Source: Crystallibacter permensis (GTDB taxonomy: Bacteria > Actinomycetota > Actinomycetes > Actinomycetales > Micrococcaceae). Taken from it: a stretch of DNA of 64,000 nt. The notes under the pieces were generated by a model, which saw nothing but the letters and a program-made list of their open reading frames with translations, did no database searches and had not been told where the DNA came from. The stretch spans positions 1 through 64,000 of the forward strand of contig NZ_JAODLR010000002.1 in assembly GCF_025960875.1 (NCBI RefSeq). The letters run 5' to 3'. Each line of letters begins with the position of its first letter. The stretch's first letter is position 1. A program made the translations under genes and the position numbers. Shown here piece by piece: positions 46,633 to 55,168 of this stretch.

Positions 46633-47334
46633 TCAGTCTTCAGGATCCCGCTGCGTCTCCAGCAGCGGCAGATCCGCAGCGGTGACCAGGTGCGAGGTGA
46701 CCGCATGTTCCACCAGCCGTGCCCGCCGGTTGGTGGCCAGCTTCCCGCCGCCTCCCCGGAGTCCGGCCACGCCCACCCGGTCCAGCTTGTCGCAGACGTT
46801 GTCCAGCTTGCGGTTGAACTTGGTCAGCGGCCAGCCCAGCCTGGCCGCTGCCTGAGAGGAAGACGGGATGGAGCTCAGGCCGGTACCGTCGCGCTTGAGC
46901 ATGGGCTCGGCCAGCGCCAGGATCAGCGCCTTCTGCGAATCCGTGAAGATCACCGGGCCGATGGTCGTCTCCCCCACGGAGTCATGGTCCCGGGCTTCCT
47001 GCCGGAAAGACGGCGTTTTGACGTGCACCGAGAGCTCATAGGTGGTCGGTCCGGCGGTAAAGACCACGTTGGTCTGCCTGAAGACCATGGGAATCCGTGC
47101 CCCGGGCGCCAGCCAGGCCTGCATCCCGCCGCTGGTGTCGGCGATCGTGGCCGAGATCATCGAGCCGACGTTGGCCAGCCACCAGATGTTCTCGTACCGG
47201 CAGATCTCCAGAAACTTCCGGTGCAGGTATGGATTGTCGTCGATTTCCAGGTCACCTTCGCGGCCGATCCTGAATACGTCGTCGTCCCCCGCGTCGTACC
47301 ATTCACCGCAGAACTCGATGCTGATTTCGGCCAC
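46633..47334 (-). CDS. FHA-like protein with a C-terminal winged-helix-like region
   Basis: A 233-residue protein. Its N-terminal segment (about 1-110) resembles an FHA domain: FRIGREGDLEIDDNPYLHRK has the Gly-Arg, Asp and His-Arg spacing of FHA recognition loops, and WWLANVGS follows. The C-terminal region (about 135-215, FTDSQKALILALAEPML and SQAAARLGWPLTKFNRKLDNV) looks like a winged or tri-helical DNA-binding domain. It may therefore be a phosphopeptide-responsive transcription factor for the adjacent kinase operon (inference). The GTG at 47334, with AGGGGGA upstream, is preferred over a TTG 15 codons earlier. It begins 89 bp after the kinase stop. Confidence 0.7.
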   Translation of the reverse strand: MAEISIEFCGEWYDAGDDDVFRIGREGDLEIDDNPYLHRKFLEICRYENIWWLANVGSMISATIADTSGGMQAWLAPGARIPMVFRQTNVVFTAGPTTYELSVHVKTPSFRQEARDHDSVGETTIGPVIFTDSQKALILALAEPMLKRDGTGLSSIPSSSQAAARLGWPLTKFNRKLDNVCDKLDRVGVAGLRGGGGKLATNRRARLVEHAVTSHLVTAADLPLLETQRDPED

Positions 47335-47423
47335 TGCAGGTCCCCCTTTTGGTCGCTCGTTTGATCGTGCAACGTTCAACAGCCGCTGAGCCGGCCGTGG
47401 GCACGATGTTGTTTGCTTCTAGG

Positions 47424-49067
47424 TTAGTCGGCGCAACCGCGGACCGGGTCCGATGACTTTCCGTTGGCCCGCAGCACTACCACCTCGATGCAGGTCCTGT
47501 CGTTCTCGGCCAGCGGGATGCTCACGCCCGGATCCGGTGTCCGCTGCGGCTCGCCCTTGCCCAGGGCGGTCACCGGCGTCCAGATGAACAGGTCGCCGTC
47601 GCGCTTGTCTGGATTGGTCCAGGAGAAGACGGCCTCGTCCCCGTCCACTTTGCCCGCCAGTTCTTCCGGCGCCACCACGTTCCCGGACAGGCCCTCGATT
47701 GCGTTCGACGGCGGCTGGCTGACCGGCGGCTGCGACTCGGCCGCTTCCGGTTCCGGCGCCGTGACCACCAGCACGGCTGCCACGGCCAGGACAACCACCG
47801 CGGCGGCTCCGCCGATGATCCCAACCAGATTCTTCCGGCTCCGAGGTACGACGGCGGTGTCCCCGCCTTCGTGGTGAGTCTCACCAAAGCTGACTGTGGG
47901 CTGGGTGGCGGATCCGCCGTCGTACGCAGTGTTCTCCACGCCGGGAGGCGGCGACGGAACCCAGCCGCCGGCCTGGCCGCTGTGGCTGGTACCGGAGGTC
48001 TGCTCCGTACCTTGGAGGGATGGTGGCCGCAGGACGGTCCGGTCATCGGCAGGGTGCACGGCGTTGGTGCGCTCGGGGAAGCGTGGGCGGAAAAATGTGG
48101 GCGAATTGGTCGTCGCGGCCGGGTCGATCGAGACCACCTGGCGCACCCGGGTGGCTTCCCCGCCGTCGTCCTGCGGCAGGTCATCCCCCGGGCGGGCTTC
48201 CTCAAGCACTTCGAAGGGCGTGACCGAAAGATTCAGCTCCGCCTGGATCCGCTGCAGCGCCAGCGCAAAGGCGTGGGCCGTGGGGAACCGGGAGGACGGA
48301 GCCTTGGCCATGGCCGTCGCAAGCGCCTGTTCGAGGGATTCGGGCACGTCGGCACGGCGCAGCGGCGGCACCGGCGACGTGGCGATCCGGTTCATCAGTT
48401 CCCGCTGGGAGTTGTCGCCGCCGGGCCGGACGAAGGGCGAGCGGCCGGCCAGCAGGGTGTAGAGGGTGGCGCCGAGGGCCCAGATGTCGATCTTGATGCC
48501 GTCAGCACCCTCGCCCTGGAAGGCTTCGGGCGGGGACCACGGGATGGACATGCCGGCGTCGTCGTCGATGCTGTCGGTGGTGCCGGAGATGCCGAAGTCG
48601 GTCAGCGCGGGCCGGTTGTAGTCCGTGACCAGGATGTTTGCCGGCTTGATGTCCCGGTGCACAATCCCGGCCCGGTGGGCGGTTTCCACCGCGGAGGCCA
48701 CCTGGATGCCGAGCGAGAGCACTTCATCTACACCGAGCGGGCCGCCGCGGTAGCGCACGTCCAGGCTCGGGCGCGAGCAGTACTCCATGGCCAGGTAGGA
48801 GTGGCCGCTGCCGGTAATGTCCGCCTCGTAAATAGTCACGATGAACGGGTGGGTGGACAGCTGCGCCATCAGGTTCGCCTCGGACTCGAAGCGGCGGCGC
48901 GCGCCTTGGGTCTTCAGGTCGGCGACAAGGACCTTGACGGCGACCTTGCGCTTGGGCCGGTCCTGTTCGTAGAGATAGACGTCGGAGAACCCGCCGGACC
49001 CGAGCAGGCTGACGTACCGGTAGCCCTCGATCGCGGGCGGTGGTGCGGGGGGACGCTTGGAACTCAC
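47424..49067 (-). CDS. Transmembrane Ser/Thr protein kinase
   Basis: A 547-residue Hanks-type kinase. The catalytic domain is about 15-275: glycine loop LLGSGGFSDVY, ATP Lys45 (VAVKVLV), HRDIKPAN with Asp139, and DFG at 157-159. A disordered Pro/Ser/Thr-rich juxtamembrane linker (about 285-410) follows, then one membrane helix at about 413-437. A short extracellular domain of about 110 residues (EEAVF-like strands, SWTNPDKRDGDLF) lacks PASTA repeats. Its ATG overlaps the stop of the FHA gene (ATGA). It is the last gene of the overlapping block, downstream of PP2C and FHA partners. Confidence 0.94.
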   Translation of the reverse strand: MSSKRPPAPPPAIEGYRYVSLLGSGGFSDVYLYEQDRPKRKVAVKVLVADLKTQGARRRFESEANLMAQLSTHPFIVTIYEADITGSGHSYLAMEYCSRPSLDVRYRGGPLGVDEVLSLGIQVASAVETAHRAGIVHRDIKPANILVTDYNRPALTDFGISGTTDSIDDDAGMSIPWSPPEAFQGEGADGIKIDIWALGATLYTLLAGRSPFVRPGGDNSQRELMNRIATSPVPPLRRADVPESLEQALATAMAKAPSSRFPTAHAFALALQRIQAELNLSVTPFEVLEEARPGDDLPQDDGGEATRVRQVVSIDPAATTNSPTFFRPRFPERTNAVHPADDRTVLRPPSLQGTEQTSGTSHSGQAGGWVPSPPPGVENTAYDGGSATQPTVSFGETHHEGGDTAVVPRSRKNLVGIIGGAAAVVVLAVAAVLVVTAPEPEAAESQPPVSQPPSNAIEGLSGNVVAPEELAGKVDGDEAVFSWTNPDKRDGDLFIWTPVTALGKGEPQRTPDPGVSIPLAENDRTCIEVVVLRANGKSSDPVRGCAD

Positions 49068-50431
49068 GGCAGGTCCTCGAACCGCAGCGAGATGCCGTCG
49101 CCCAGGTCGGCGATGTCGCCGTCAAGCAAGATCATGGACTCGCCCTGTCCCAGCCGCCGCGGCGGCTGGCCTTCGCGGATCAGCATGGTGCCGTTGGTCG
49201 CTTTCAGATCGCACAGCATGACATGCCAGCCTTCCAGCCGCACCTCCAGATGTGAACGCGAAATGTCGCCGCTGACGCTGCGCACCTGAACCAGGCGCGG
49301 CATGCCGTTGCCCTGCACGCGCGAGGCCGAGGGCTGGCGGCCGACGATCACCGGGCGGTCCAGCTCGATGACTTCCCCAGTGGAGAGCCGCATCCTGCCC
49401 AGGCTGGGACGCTGCACCTGGCTGGCATCGTCGGCCAGTCCGGCGGCGCAGATGCTGCAGTTGGAACTGGTGGGCGGGTTGGCATGCCCCTGCGGGCAGA
49501 CTCGTGCCAGCACCATCGGGCCGGTGGCCGGCCGCTGTGCCGGATCCGGAACTGAAGCGGACGCGGTTTTGGGCGCCTGCGGCAGGTCGCGGCGCAGAAG
49601 AGTCTGCCCGTCATGGTCGCCCTCGGGTGTCTCGGGTGCCTCGGCTGTTCGGTCCACCTGGTTCACCGCGGGCAGATCCTGGGCAGCTTCAGCCGCAGCT
49701 GATTCGGCAGCCCGGGCCCGGGCGGAGGCCGACGGCGTCAGCCATGGCACGGAATCGATCAGGCTTGTCGGAGCGGACAGCTTTGCCGGGCCGGGCAGGT
49801 TGGCGCGCTGGGCCTTGGTATGAATGACCGTGTCTTCGAAGTCTTCCGCCTCATCCAGGTCATCAGGATTGTAGATGCCGGTGACTTCGATGCCCTCCGG
49901 AACGTTGAGTTCCTCGTGCCTCGACTTCGGTACGGCAGGTGCAGCCGGTTCGGGTCGGCCTGGCGAGGGGTCAGCCGGACCGGCTGCTGTATCCATACCG
50001 ATGCGGATGCCGCCCAACTGGACGATGCCTTCGGCCAGCGGAAGCCAGCGGCCCTCGCCGTCGCGCCCGTCATTGATCACGAGGTCAAACAGCTCCTGGG
50101 CAGGCAGCAGGCGCTCCGTCCAGGTGGTGACGCCCTCGCCGGAAAGTTCTGCCGAGGTCCCCACGCCGTCGCTATTGAGGACCACGTCGCCGCGCAGGAT
50201 CGCATGCAACTTGGCTTGGAAGGACACGATGGCGAACTGCGGTATGGAAGCCAGGTCCATGCCATAGCCGCTCACCACGGCACCGAGCACGGACTCCGCC
50301 GACGGTTGCGCACCTAGGACATCCCAGACGGCCATGATCACATCTTCGCGGATGCTCTGTTCCAGCAGCACAATGGTGCCACCCCGGACCAGCCCGAGCC
50401 ATGGGCCCGGGCAGTAGGTAATTGCTGCCAT
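49064..50431 (-). CDS. FHA-domain protein with zinc ribbon
   Basis: A 455-residue cytoplasmic adaptor. The N-terminal part (about 1-145) is a beta-rich domain of unknown kind (CPGPWLGLVRGGTIVLLEQS). The middle is an acidic, Pro/Ala-rich linker. A zinc-ribbon-like motif (RVCPQGHANPPTSSNCSIC) precedes the C-terminal FHA domain (about 365-450) with IVGRQPSASR, RSHLEVRLEG and ATNGTML. FHA domains bind phosphothreonine, so this is a likely reader of the adjacent kinase. The ATG overlaps the PP2C stop (TGATG). An upstream in-frame extension lies inside the phosphatase gene and was rejected. Confidence 0.88.
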   Translation of the reverse strand: MAAITYCPGPWLGLVRGGTIVLLEQSIREDVIMAVWDVLGAQPSAESVLGAVVSGYGMDLASIPQFAIVSFQAKLHAILRGDVVLNSDGVGTSAELSGEGVTTWTERLLPAQELFDLVINDGRDGEGRWLPLAEGIVQLGGIRIGMDTAAGPADPSPGRPEPAAPAVPKSRHEELNVPEGIEVTGIYNPDDLDEAEDFEDTVIHTKAQRANLPGPAKLSAPTSLIDSVPWLTPSASARARAAESAAAEAAQDLPAVNQVDRTAEAPETPEGDHDGQTLLRRDLPQAPKTASASVPDPAQRPATGPMVLARVCPQGHANPPTSSNCSICAAGLADDASQVQRPSLGRMRLSTGEVIELDRPVIVGRQPSASRVQGNGMPRLVQVRSVSGDISRSHLEVRLEGWHVMLCDLKATNGTMLIREGQPPRRLGQGESMILLDGDIADLGDGISLRFEDLP

Positions 50432-51285
50432 CAGATCTGCTCCTGCTGACCCGCCGGCCCGGATCCGCCGGGCTCCAGCCGCGGCAACGTATCCGTATCT
50501 TCTTCCTCGGTACGCGGCGCGGTAGCTGCCTGCGCGGCGTCCTGCGCCAGGTCGGCGGCATCGACGACGATCGCGGTGATGTTGTCCCGACCGCCCGAGC
50601 ACAGCGCCGCCTGGATCAGCGCCTGGACAGCATCCTGCGGGCGGGTGGTAGAGCTGAGGATGGCATGGATGTGCTCGTCGCTGACTTCTGAGGTGAGGCC
50701 GTCGGAACAAATCAGCATGCGGTCCCCGGGCTCAACCGGAAGCATCCAGAAGTCGGGTTCGGAATCATCGCCGGTCCCCAGCGCGCGGGTCACCACGTGG
50801 CGGCGAGGATGGACCAGCGCTTCCTGGGCGGTGATCCGGCCGGCCTCCAGCAGTTCCTGGACTTCCGAGTGGTCAACGCTGATCTGTTCCATCCTGCCCT
50901 GGTTGAGCCGGTAGGTCCGCGAATCACCCACGTTGAACACCAGCCAGTACGGCACACCGCGTTCCGCCACCAGCGCCGCGCCGGTGACCGTGGTCCCGGC
51001 CCGCGAGCCCGCAGCTGCCCGGATCCGCCGGTCGGCATCGGCAATGAGTTGCTGAAGCTCGGCCGCTCCCAGCTCATGGCGGCGGACGTAGTCCGTCATC
51101 GTCTCCACACAGATCCGGCTGGCAACTTCGCCTGCCTCGTGGCCGCCCATGCCGTCGGCCACGGCGAACAGCGGCGACGCAGTGGTGAAGGAGTCCTCGT
51201 TGAGCTCACGCCGCAGTCCACGGTCCGTGCCCGATCCGACTGTGAGCCTGATGTTGTCGATGTGGCTCGGTTTGTCCTGGGTCAT
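50431..51285 (-). CDS. PP2C-family Ser/Thr phosphatase
   Basis: A 284-residue metal-dependent protein phosphatase (PstP-like) without a membrane helix. Metal-site motifs are ADGMGGHEAGEVAS, ICSDGLTSEV and the C-terminal GGRDNITAIVVD. It probably reverses phosphorylation by the kinase encoded two genes downstream. It overlaps RDD-FHA by four bases and the next FHA gene by one base. The C-terminal tail after about residue 255 is acidic and probably disordered. Confidence 0.95.
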   Translation of the reverse strand: MTQDKPSHIDNIRLTVGSGTDRGLRRELNEDSFTTASPLFAVADGMGGHEAGEVASRICVETMTDYVRRHELGAAELQQLIADADRRIRAAAGSRAGTTVTGAALVAERGVPYWLVFNVGDSRTYRLNQGRMEQISVDHSEVQELLEAGRITAQEALVHPRRHVVTRALGTGDDSEPDFWMLPVEPGDRMLICSDGLTSEVSDEHIHAILSSTTRPQDAVQALIQAALCSGGRDNITAIVVDAADLAQDAAQAATAPRTEEEDTDTLPRLEPGGSGPAGQQEQI

Positions 51286-52586
51286 GCCTGACCAATGACG
51301 AAGCTTCGGTCGCCGAACTCCACGGTTGCTCCTGACTTGGCCGCTACCGGTGCACCGGGGACAAGCTGCTGGCGCACGCCATCCGATCCGGTCACGGCGG
51401 TGCCGTTGGTTGAATTGCGGTCATTGACCCAGACGGTGCCGCCCTCGACGCGCAGTTCCAGATGCGTCTTGGAAACGGAACGGTCCAGATCGGCGAAGTC
51501 GATCAGCTGGTCCACTTCTTCTCCTGCCGCGGCGGCCGGATTCCGGCCGATCAGCGCGCTGGATCCGATGGCGACCTCGCGGCCGTCGTCGAAGCGGATG
51601 TTGAGGCCGGCCGGTTCCTGCCCGGAACCGGCTACGTCTGTGGGGGCGGGTGCGGCTTCGCGGATGCGGGTGAATGCGAACTCGTCGTCGACGTGCGACG
51701 GCGGTGCTTGCGTGGGCGCGGAGCTTCCAGGCGCACTTTCGGGTGCACCTGGAGCGGCGGGCGCCGCGGCGACGGGCGCAGCATGCGTATCCTGCACGGC
51801 AGGCATATCCGCAGGAGTGCCGGCGGGACTGCTGACTGCGGGAGTGCCGCTGGGGGTGCTGCCTGCCGGAGTGCCGGCGGGGGTGCTGACTGCGGGAGGG
51901 CCGCTGAAGCCCGGGATGCCGGAGATAATGCCGCCCGAACGGGCAGCATTGTCGTCAAAGCGCGGCGACTGCGGACTCGGTTCAGAACCGGGACCACCGG
52001 CCGGGGCACCGACAAAACTCGGCTGCGGAACGCCCGCCTGCCCATCTTCCGGCGTGAAGGTGCTGTGGCCGTAGAGGCCGCCGGTGGTCAGCGGGTCGCG
52101 GCCGGCATTCACGTCCAGGGCCAGGGTCTTGGCCACCTTGTCGTGCCACCCCTGCCGCTGGTGGTTGGCGTCCCAGAGGTTGGAAATAACCACGATGACG
52201 GCTCCGACAACCGGGACCAGTCCGCCGACTGCGATGATCAGGCCGCGGATGAAGATGGCCGCCCAGCCGGGGGCGTTGCCGTCCTCGTTCGCCGTCCGCA
52301 GGCCAAGCAGGACGTTGCCCGGGGTCTTGCCCGTCCGCGCTTCCCAGCCCCACTTCCAGATGCCGTAGGCCAGGGCCAGCAGCGAGGTAATGCCCAGCCA
52401 GAGGAACAGGCCCGCGGCAGCAGAGGCCGTTGCCTCTTCAAAGCCGGAACCGGCTGCACCCAGCAGCCCGGCCATGCCGACCCCGTAGCCGATGCCCACC
52501 AGCACGGCGGGAGGGAGTTTATCGATCAGCCACGCGCCGACCCGCTTGCCAGCAGAGGCGCTGACGAGGTTCAGTCTTGCTGCCAC
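51282..52586 (-). CDS. RDD-family membrane protein with a C-terminal FHA domain
   Basis: A 434-residue protein. The N-terminal RDD domain (about 1-165) has three membrane helices and the signature GKRVGAWLIDKLPP plus ARTGKTPGNVLLGLR. A long Pro/Ser/Thr/Ala-rich linker (about 185-320) has internal repeats (TPAGTPAGSTPSGTP). The C-terminal FHA domain (about 335-434) shows LIGRNPAAA, RSVSKTHLELRVEGG and DRNSTNGTAV. It would place a phosphothreonine reader at the membrane. It overlaps the transglutaminase gene upstream by 16 bases and PP2C downstream by four. Confidence 0.92.
   Translation of the reverse strand: MAARLNLVSASAGKRVGAWLIDKLPPAVLVGIGYGVGMAGLLGAAGSGFEEATASAAAGLFLWLGITSLLALAYGIWKWGWEARTGKTPGNVLLGLRTANEDGNAPGWAAIFIRGLIIAVGGLVPVVGAVIVVISNLWDANHQRQGWHDKVAKTLALDVNAGRDPLTTGGLYGHSTFTPEDGQAGVPQPSFVGAPAGGPGSEPSPQSPRFDDNAARSGGIISGIPGFSGPPAVSTPAGTPAGSTPSGTPAVSSPAGTPADMPAVQDTHAAPVAAAPAAPGAPESAPGSSAPTQAPPSHVDDEFAFTRIREAAPAPTDVAGSGQEPAGLNIRFDDGREVAIGSSALIGRNPAAAAGEEVDQLIDFADLDRSVSKTHLELRVEGGTVWVNDRNSTNGTAVTGSDGVRQQLVPGAPVAAKSGATVEFGDRSFVIGQA
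51811..51900. repeat. Imperfect minisatellite encoding the RDD-FHA linker
   Basis: GGAGTGCCGGCGGG followed by TGCTGACTGCGG-like units recurs at about 51814-51842 and 51874-51900, with a related unit between. It encodes Thr-Pro-Ala-Gly-type repeats in the RDD-FHA linker. Units are multiples of three, so the length could vary among strains without a frameshift. Confidence 0.6.
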
Positions 52587-55168
52587 GTATGGCTCACTCC
52601 CTTGTGTTGTTCCTCGGTGGGTGACTCTACTTTACGGTTTGTGCTCTCGGCGTTGCCCAAGGACCGGCCGGACACGCCCTTGCCGAACTTTTGTGACAGC
52701 CGGAAGCGCGCCTCGGCCACCAGCGAGCGGGGCGAGAACCGCGCCCGCTGGCGTTTCCAGAAGCCCACCGACGAGCCGATTTCGTCCAGCGACTTCTCCA
52801 CCATGTCCCAGTACTCGCGCACCTGCACCTCGGTGGGCTCCACGCCGCCGAACACGGCCGCGTCCGCCCGGTGCGCCAGCGCCGTCGTCGTGCCGGAGGC
52901 CGCGGGGAACGCGTTCGCCAGCTCCGAGGCATGCTCGCGCCGGGTCGCCTTGGCATTGGCGCTGGCGCCCATGTCCGTGGCCAGCGACATGACCTCGCTC
53001 CAGCCGCCGCTGACCCGGGTGCTCGGCAGGCCTTCGGCGGCGCGGCGTTTGCGCCGGCGCAGCTTCAGCCAGGCGATCAGCAGCAGTGGGATCAGCAGGA
53101 TCACCAGCGGAATCGTGGCCACACCGATCGCGCTGATCAGCCAGCCCCACTGCTCCCAGAAGCCCTTCTCGTTCTGCTCGGCGTCCTGCGGTTCCGGCGC
53201 GGAATCCGGCGGCAGCTCGGCCGGTTCCTGCGGCGGTGGCGGCGGCTGGAGCACTTGCGGCTTCGGCGTCGACTTCGGCTGCTGCTGCGGCGGGGTCGGC
53301 TCGTTGTCCTTGTCCGGAGTCGGGTCGAAGGCCACCCAGCCGGCGTTGGTGAACGCGATCTCCACCCAGGCATGGACGTCCTTGCCCTTGATCTCCACCG
53401 GTTGCCCGGCGGTGCGCTCGATGCTCGGGTCCGGATAGAAACCCATCACCACGCGCGCGGGAATGCCCAGGTGGCGGGCCATCAGCGCCATCGCCACCGC
53501 GTACTGCTCGTCGTCGCCAATCATCTGCTCGGCGTCCAGCAGCGTGGTCATGCGGCTGGCGCTATGCCCGGAGAGGCTGCGCGCCTCGTCCTCCTTGCCG
53601 TTGGAGAAGAAGCCGTTTTCGTGCAGGCTCCGCTCCAGCTGGCGGACCTGCTCGATCGGCACGGTTTCGTCGCCCACCAGTTCGCTGGCCTTGGTCCCGA
53701 TGATGTTGGGCACCTGCTCCGGTTCGGGCAGGTTCAGCGGGGCGAAGTCGAACTGGGCCAGCTGCCCGTCCTCGGGCTTGGCCGGGAAGGACACGTTGAC
53801 CGAGTAGTTGTCGCCGGGCCGGATGTAGCGGGTGGAGAGCGCGGTTTCGGAGTCCTCGTTGTAGTAGAGGGATCCCGCCACCTCGTCGGCCCGCGGCCCG
53901 TCCATCGCCACCCCGTTGAGCTGCCCGCCGGCCGGCAGCCAGACACCGTTGTAGTCGGCGATGCTGAACGTCATCTGCGCGGTGTTCGGATTGGGATTCC
54001 CGCCGTCGCCGTCCAGGTTGCCCAGCGACTGCGCATCTCCCACGGGCGCGTAGTTGCCGCCGCTTTGCGGGTTCACGTTGTAGACCACGCCGTCGTAGGT
54101 ATCCAGCGCGGCCAGCCGCACGCGCTCCCCCGGCGGCAGGCCCTGCACGGTGAAGAGGGTGTCCTCGGACTTGTCCTTCACAAACTGGCGGAAGTCCATC
54201 AGCGGCGACGGGTAGTCGTACAGCTCCACCGGGGGAACAACGACGTCGCGCAGCACCTTGCGCTCACCGCCTGCGGTCAGCGCGGGGCCGGCCAGCACGG
54301 TGACCGCCGTCGCCAGCACCAGCACTCCGGCGCCCAGGCCCAGCCGCCGGAGCACGCCGGTCCGGTGGGCGGCTGCGTCGGCGGTCTGCGGGTTGGCGGA
54401 GACGTGCGCGGTGTCGGTGCGGGAAATGTGCCGGCGCCAGGCCAGCCACGATACGGCCCCGGCCACCAGCAGCACGCCGCGCAGCAGCGGCAGCGTGGGC
54501 GCGTTGGTGCCGAATGCGATGCCCAGAATGAACATCGCCGTCACGGGCAGGATGGCCCAGTACGGGGTCTTGAGGCGCCAGGCCAGCGTGCCGGCCAGCA
54601 GCGCCGCGGCCAGCGAGCCCAGGAACGGGACCACCAGCATGCCTCCGTTGACACCCACCGGCGCGGCGACGGTCAGGATGTCCTTCCAGGCGAAGATGAA
54701 GCCGGTCAGAACCGTACGCAGGGATTCCAGCGAAGGCACGACGCCGGCAATCGCCTGGGTGGGCGCGGCAAAGGCGCTGCCGAGCAGCACATACGTCAGC
54801 AGCCCGGCGGTCGCGGTGGCCAGCAGGCCCAGCCGGTACCAGGCGCATGCCAGGGCCAGGCCGAGTCCGGCCATGATGCCGCCGAACCCGGCGACCAGAT
54901 AACGCGGCTCGCCCGCAAAAACGTTGTGGAAACCGAGCACGCCCATCCCCAGCAACAGGGTGAGCACGGCCGCATCAATACCGAGGTGCTGCCAGGAACG
55001 CTGCAGCACCAGCCCGCGCTCCTGCGGGGGCAGACCGCGGTCGCGTGATGCGGCGCGTTCCCGCGTGGCGGCGGTCCGGTTCCGGGGAGAGGCGTCCTGT
55101 TCCCGGGGCGCAGCGGCCCGGCGGCGGCTGCGCCTGGGTTCGTTCCCGGGGCTGTCGGGGGCGCTCAT
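52571..55168 (-). CDS. Polytopic transglutaminase-fold protein with the catalytic Cys replaced
   Basis: An 865-residue TgpA-like membrane protein. About seven N-terminal helices (about 45-270) precede a large extracytoplasmic region. The transglutaminase-like core (about 545-620) has GDDEQYAVAMALMARHLG, where the normal nucleophile position (C-x-x-Y/F-A) is Asp553 (codon 53510-53512); the other two triad residues, His599 (KDVHAWVEI) and Asp615 (WVAFDPTPD), remain. A Pro/Gln-rich linker, one more membrane helix and a cytoplasmic tail follow. It is therefore probably a non-catalytic or altered transglutaminase domain. It overlaps DUF58 by four bases and RDD-FHA by 16. Confidence 0.92.
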   Translation of the reverse strand: MSAPDSPGNEPRRSRRRAAAPREQDASPRNRTAATRERAASRDRGLPPQERGLVLQRSWQHLGIDAAVLTLLLGMGVLGFHNVFAGEPRYLVAGFGGIMAGLGLALACAWYRLGLLATATAGLLTYVLLGSAFAAPTQAIAGVVPSLESLRTVLTGFIFAWKDILTVAAPVGVNGGMLVVPFLGSLAAALLAGTLAWRLKTPYWAILPVTAMFILGIAFGTNAPTLPLLRGVLLVAGAVSWLAWRRHISRTDTAHVSANPQTADAAAHRTGVLRRLGLGAGVLVLATAVTVLAGPALTAGGERKVLRDVVVPPVELYDYPSPLMDFRQFVKDKSEDTLFTVQGLPPGERVRLAALDTYDGVVYNVNPQSGGNYAPVGDAQSLGNLDGDGGNPNPNTAQMTFSIADYNGVWLPAGGQLNGVAMDGPRADEVAGSLYYNEDSETALSTRYIRPGDNYSVNVSFPAKPEDGQLAQFDFAPLNLPEPEQVPNIIGTKASELVGDETVPIEQVRQLERSLHENGFFSNGKEDEARSLSGHSASRMTTLLDAEQMIGDDEQYAVAMALMARHLGIPARVVMGFYPDPSIERTAGQPVEIKGKDVHAWVEIAFTNAGWVAFDPTPDKDNEPTPPQQQPKSTPKPQVLQPPPPPQEPAELPPDSAPEPQDAEQNEKGFWEQWGWLISAIGVATIPLVILLIPLLLIAWLKLRRRKRRAAEGLPSTRVSGGWSEVMSLATDMGASANAKATRREHASELANAFPAASGTTTALAHRADAAVFGGVEPTEVQVREYWDMVEKSLDEIGSSVGFWKRQRARFSPRSLVAEARFRLSQKFGKGVSGRSLGNAESTNRKVESPTEEQHKGVSHTWQQD

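Noticed and set aside
47424-52586. Type VI secretion interpretation of the kinase/phosphatase/FHA set
   Set aside because: PpkA-PppA-Fha triads occur in T6SS loci, but no Tss/Hcp/VgrG genes are present and the host looks like a Gram-positive actinobacterium.
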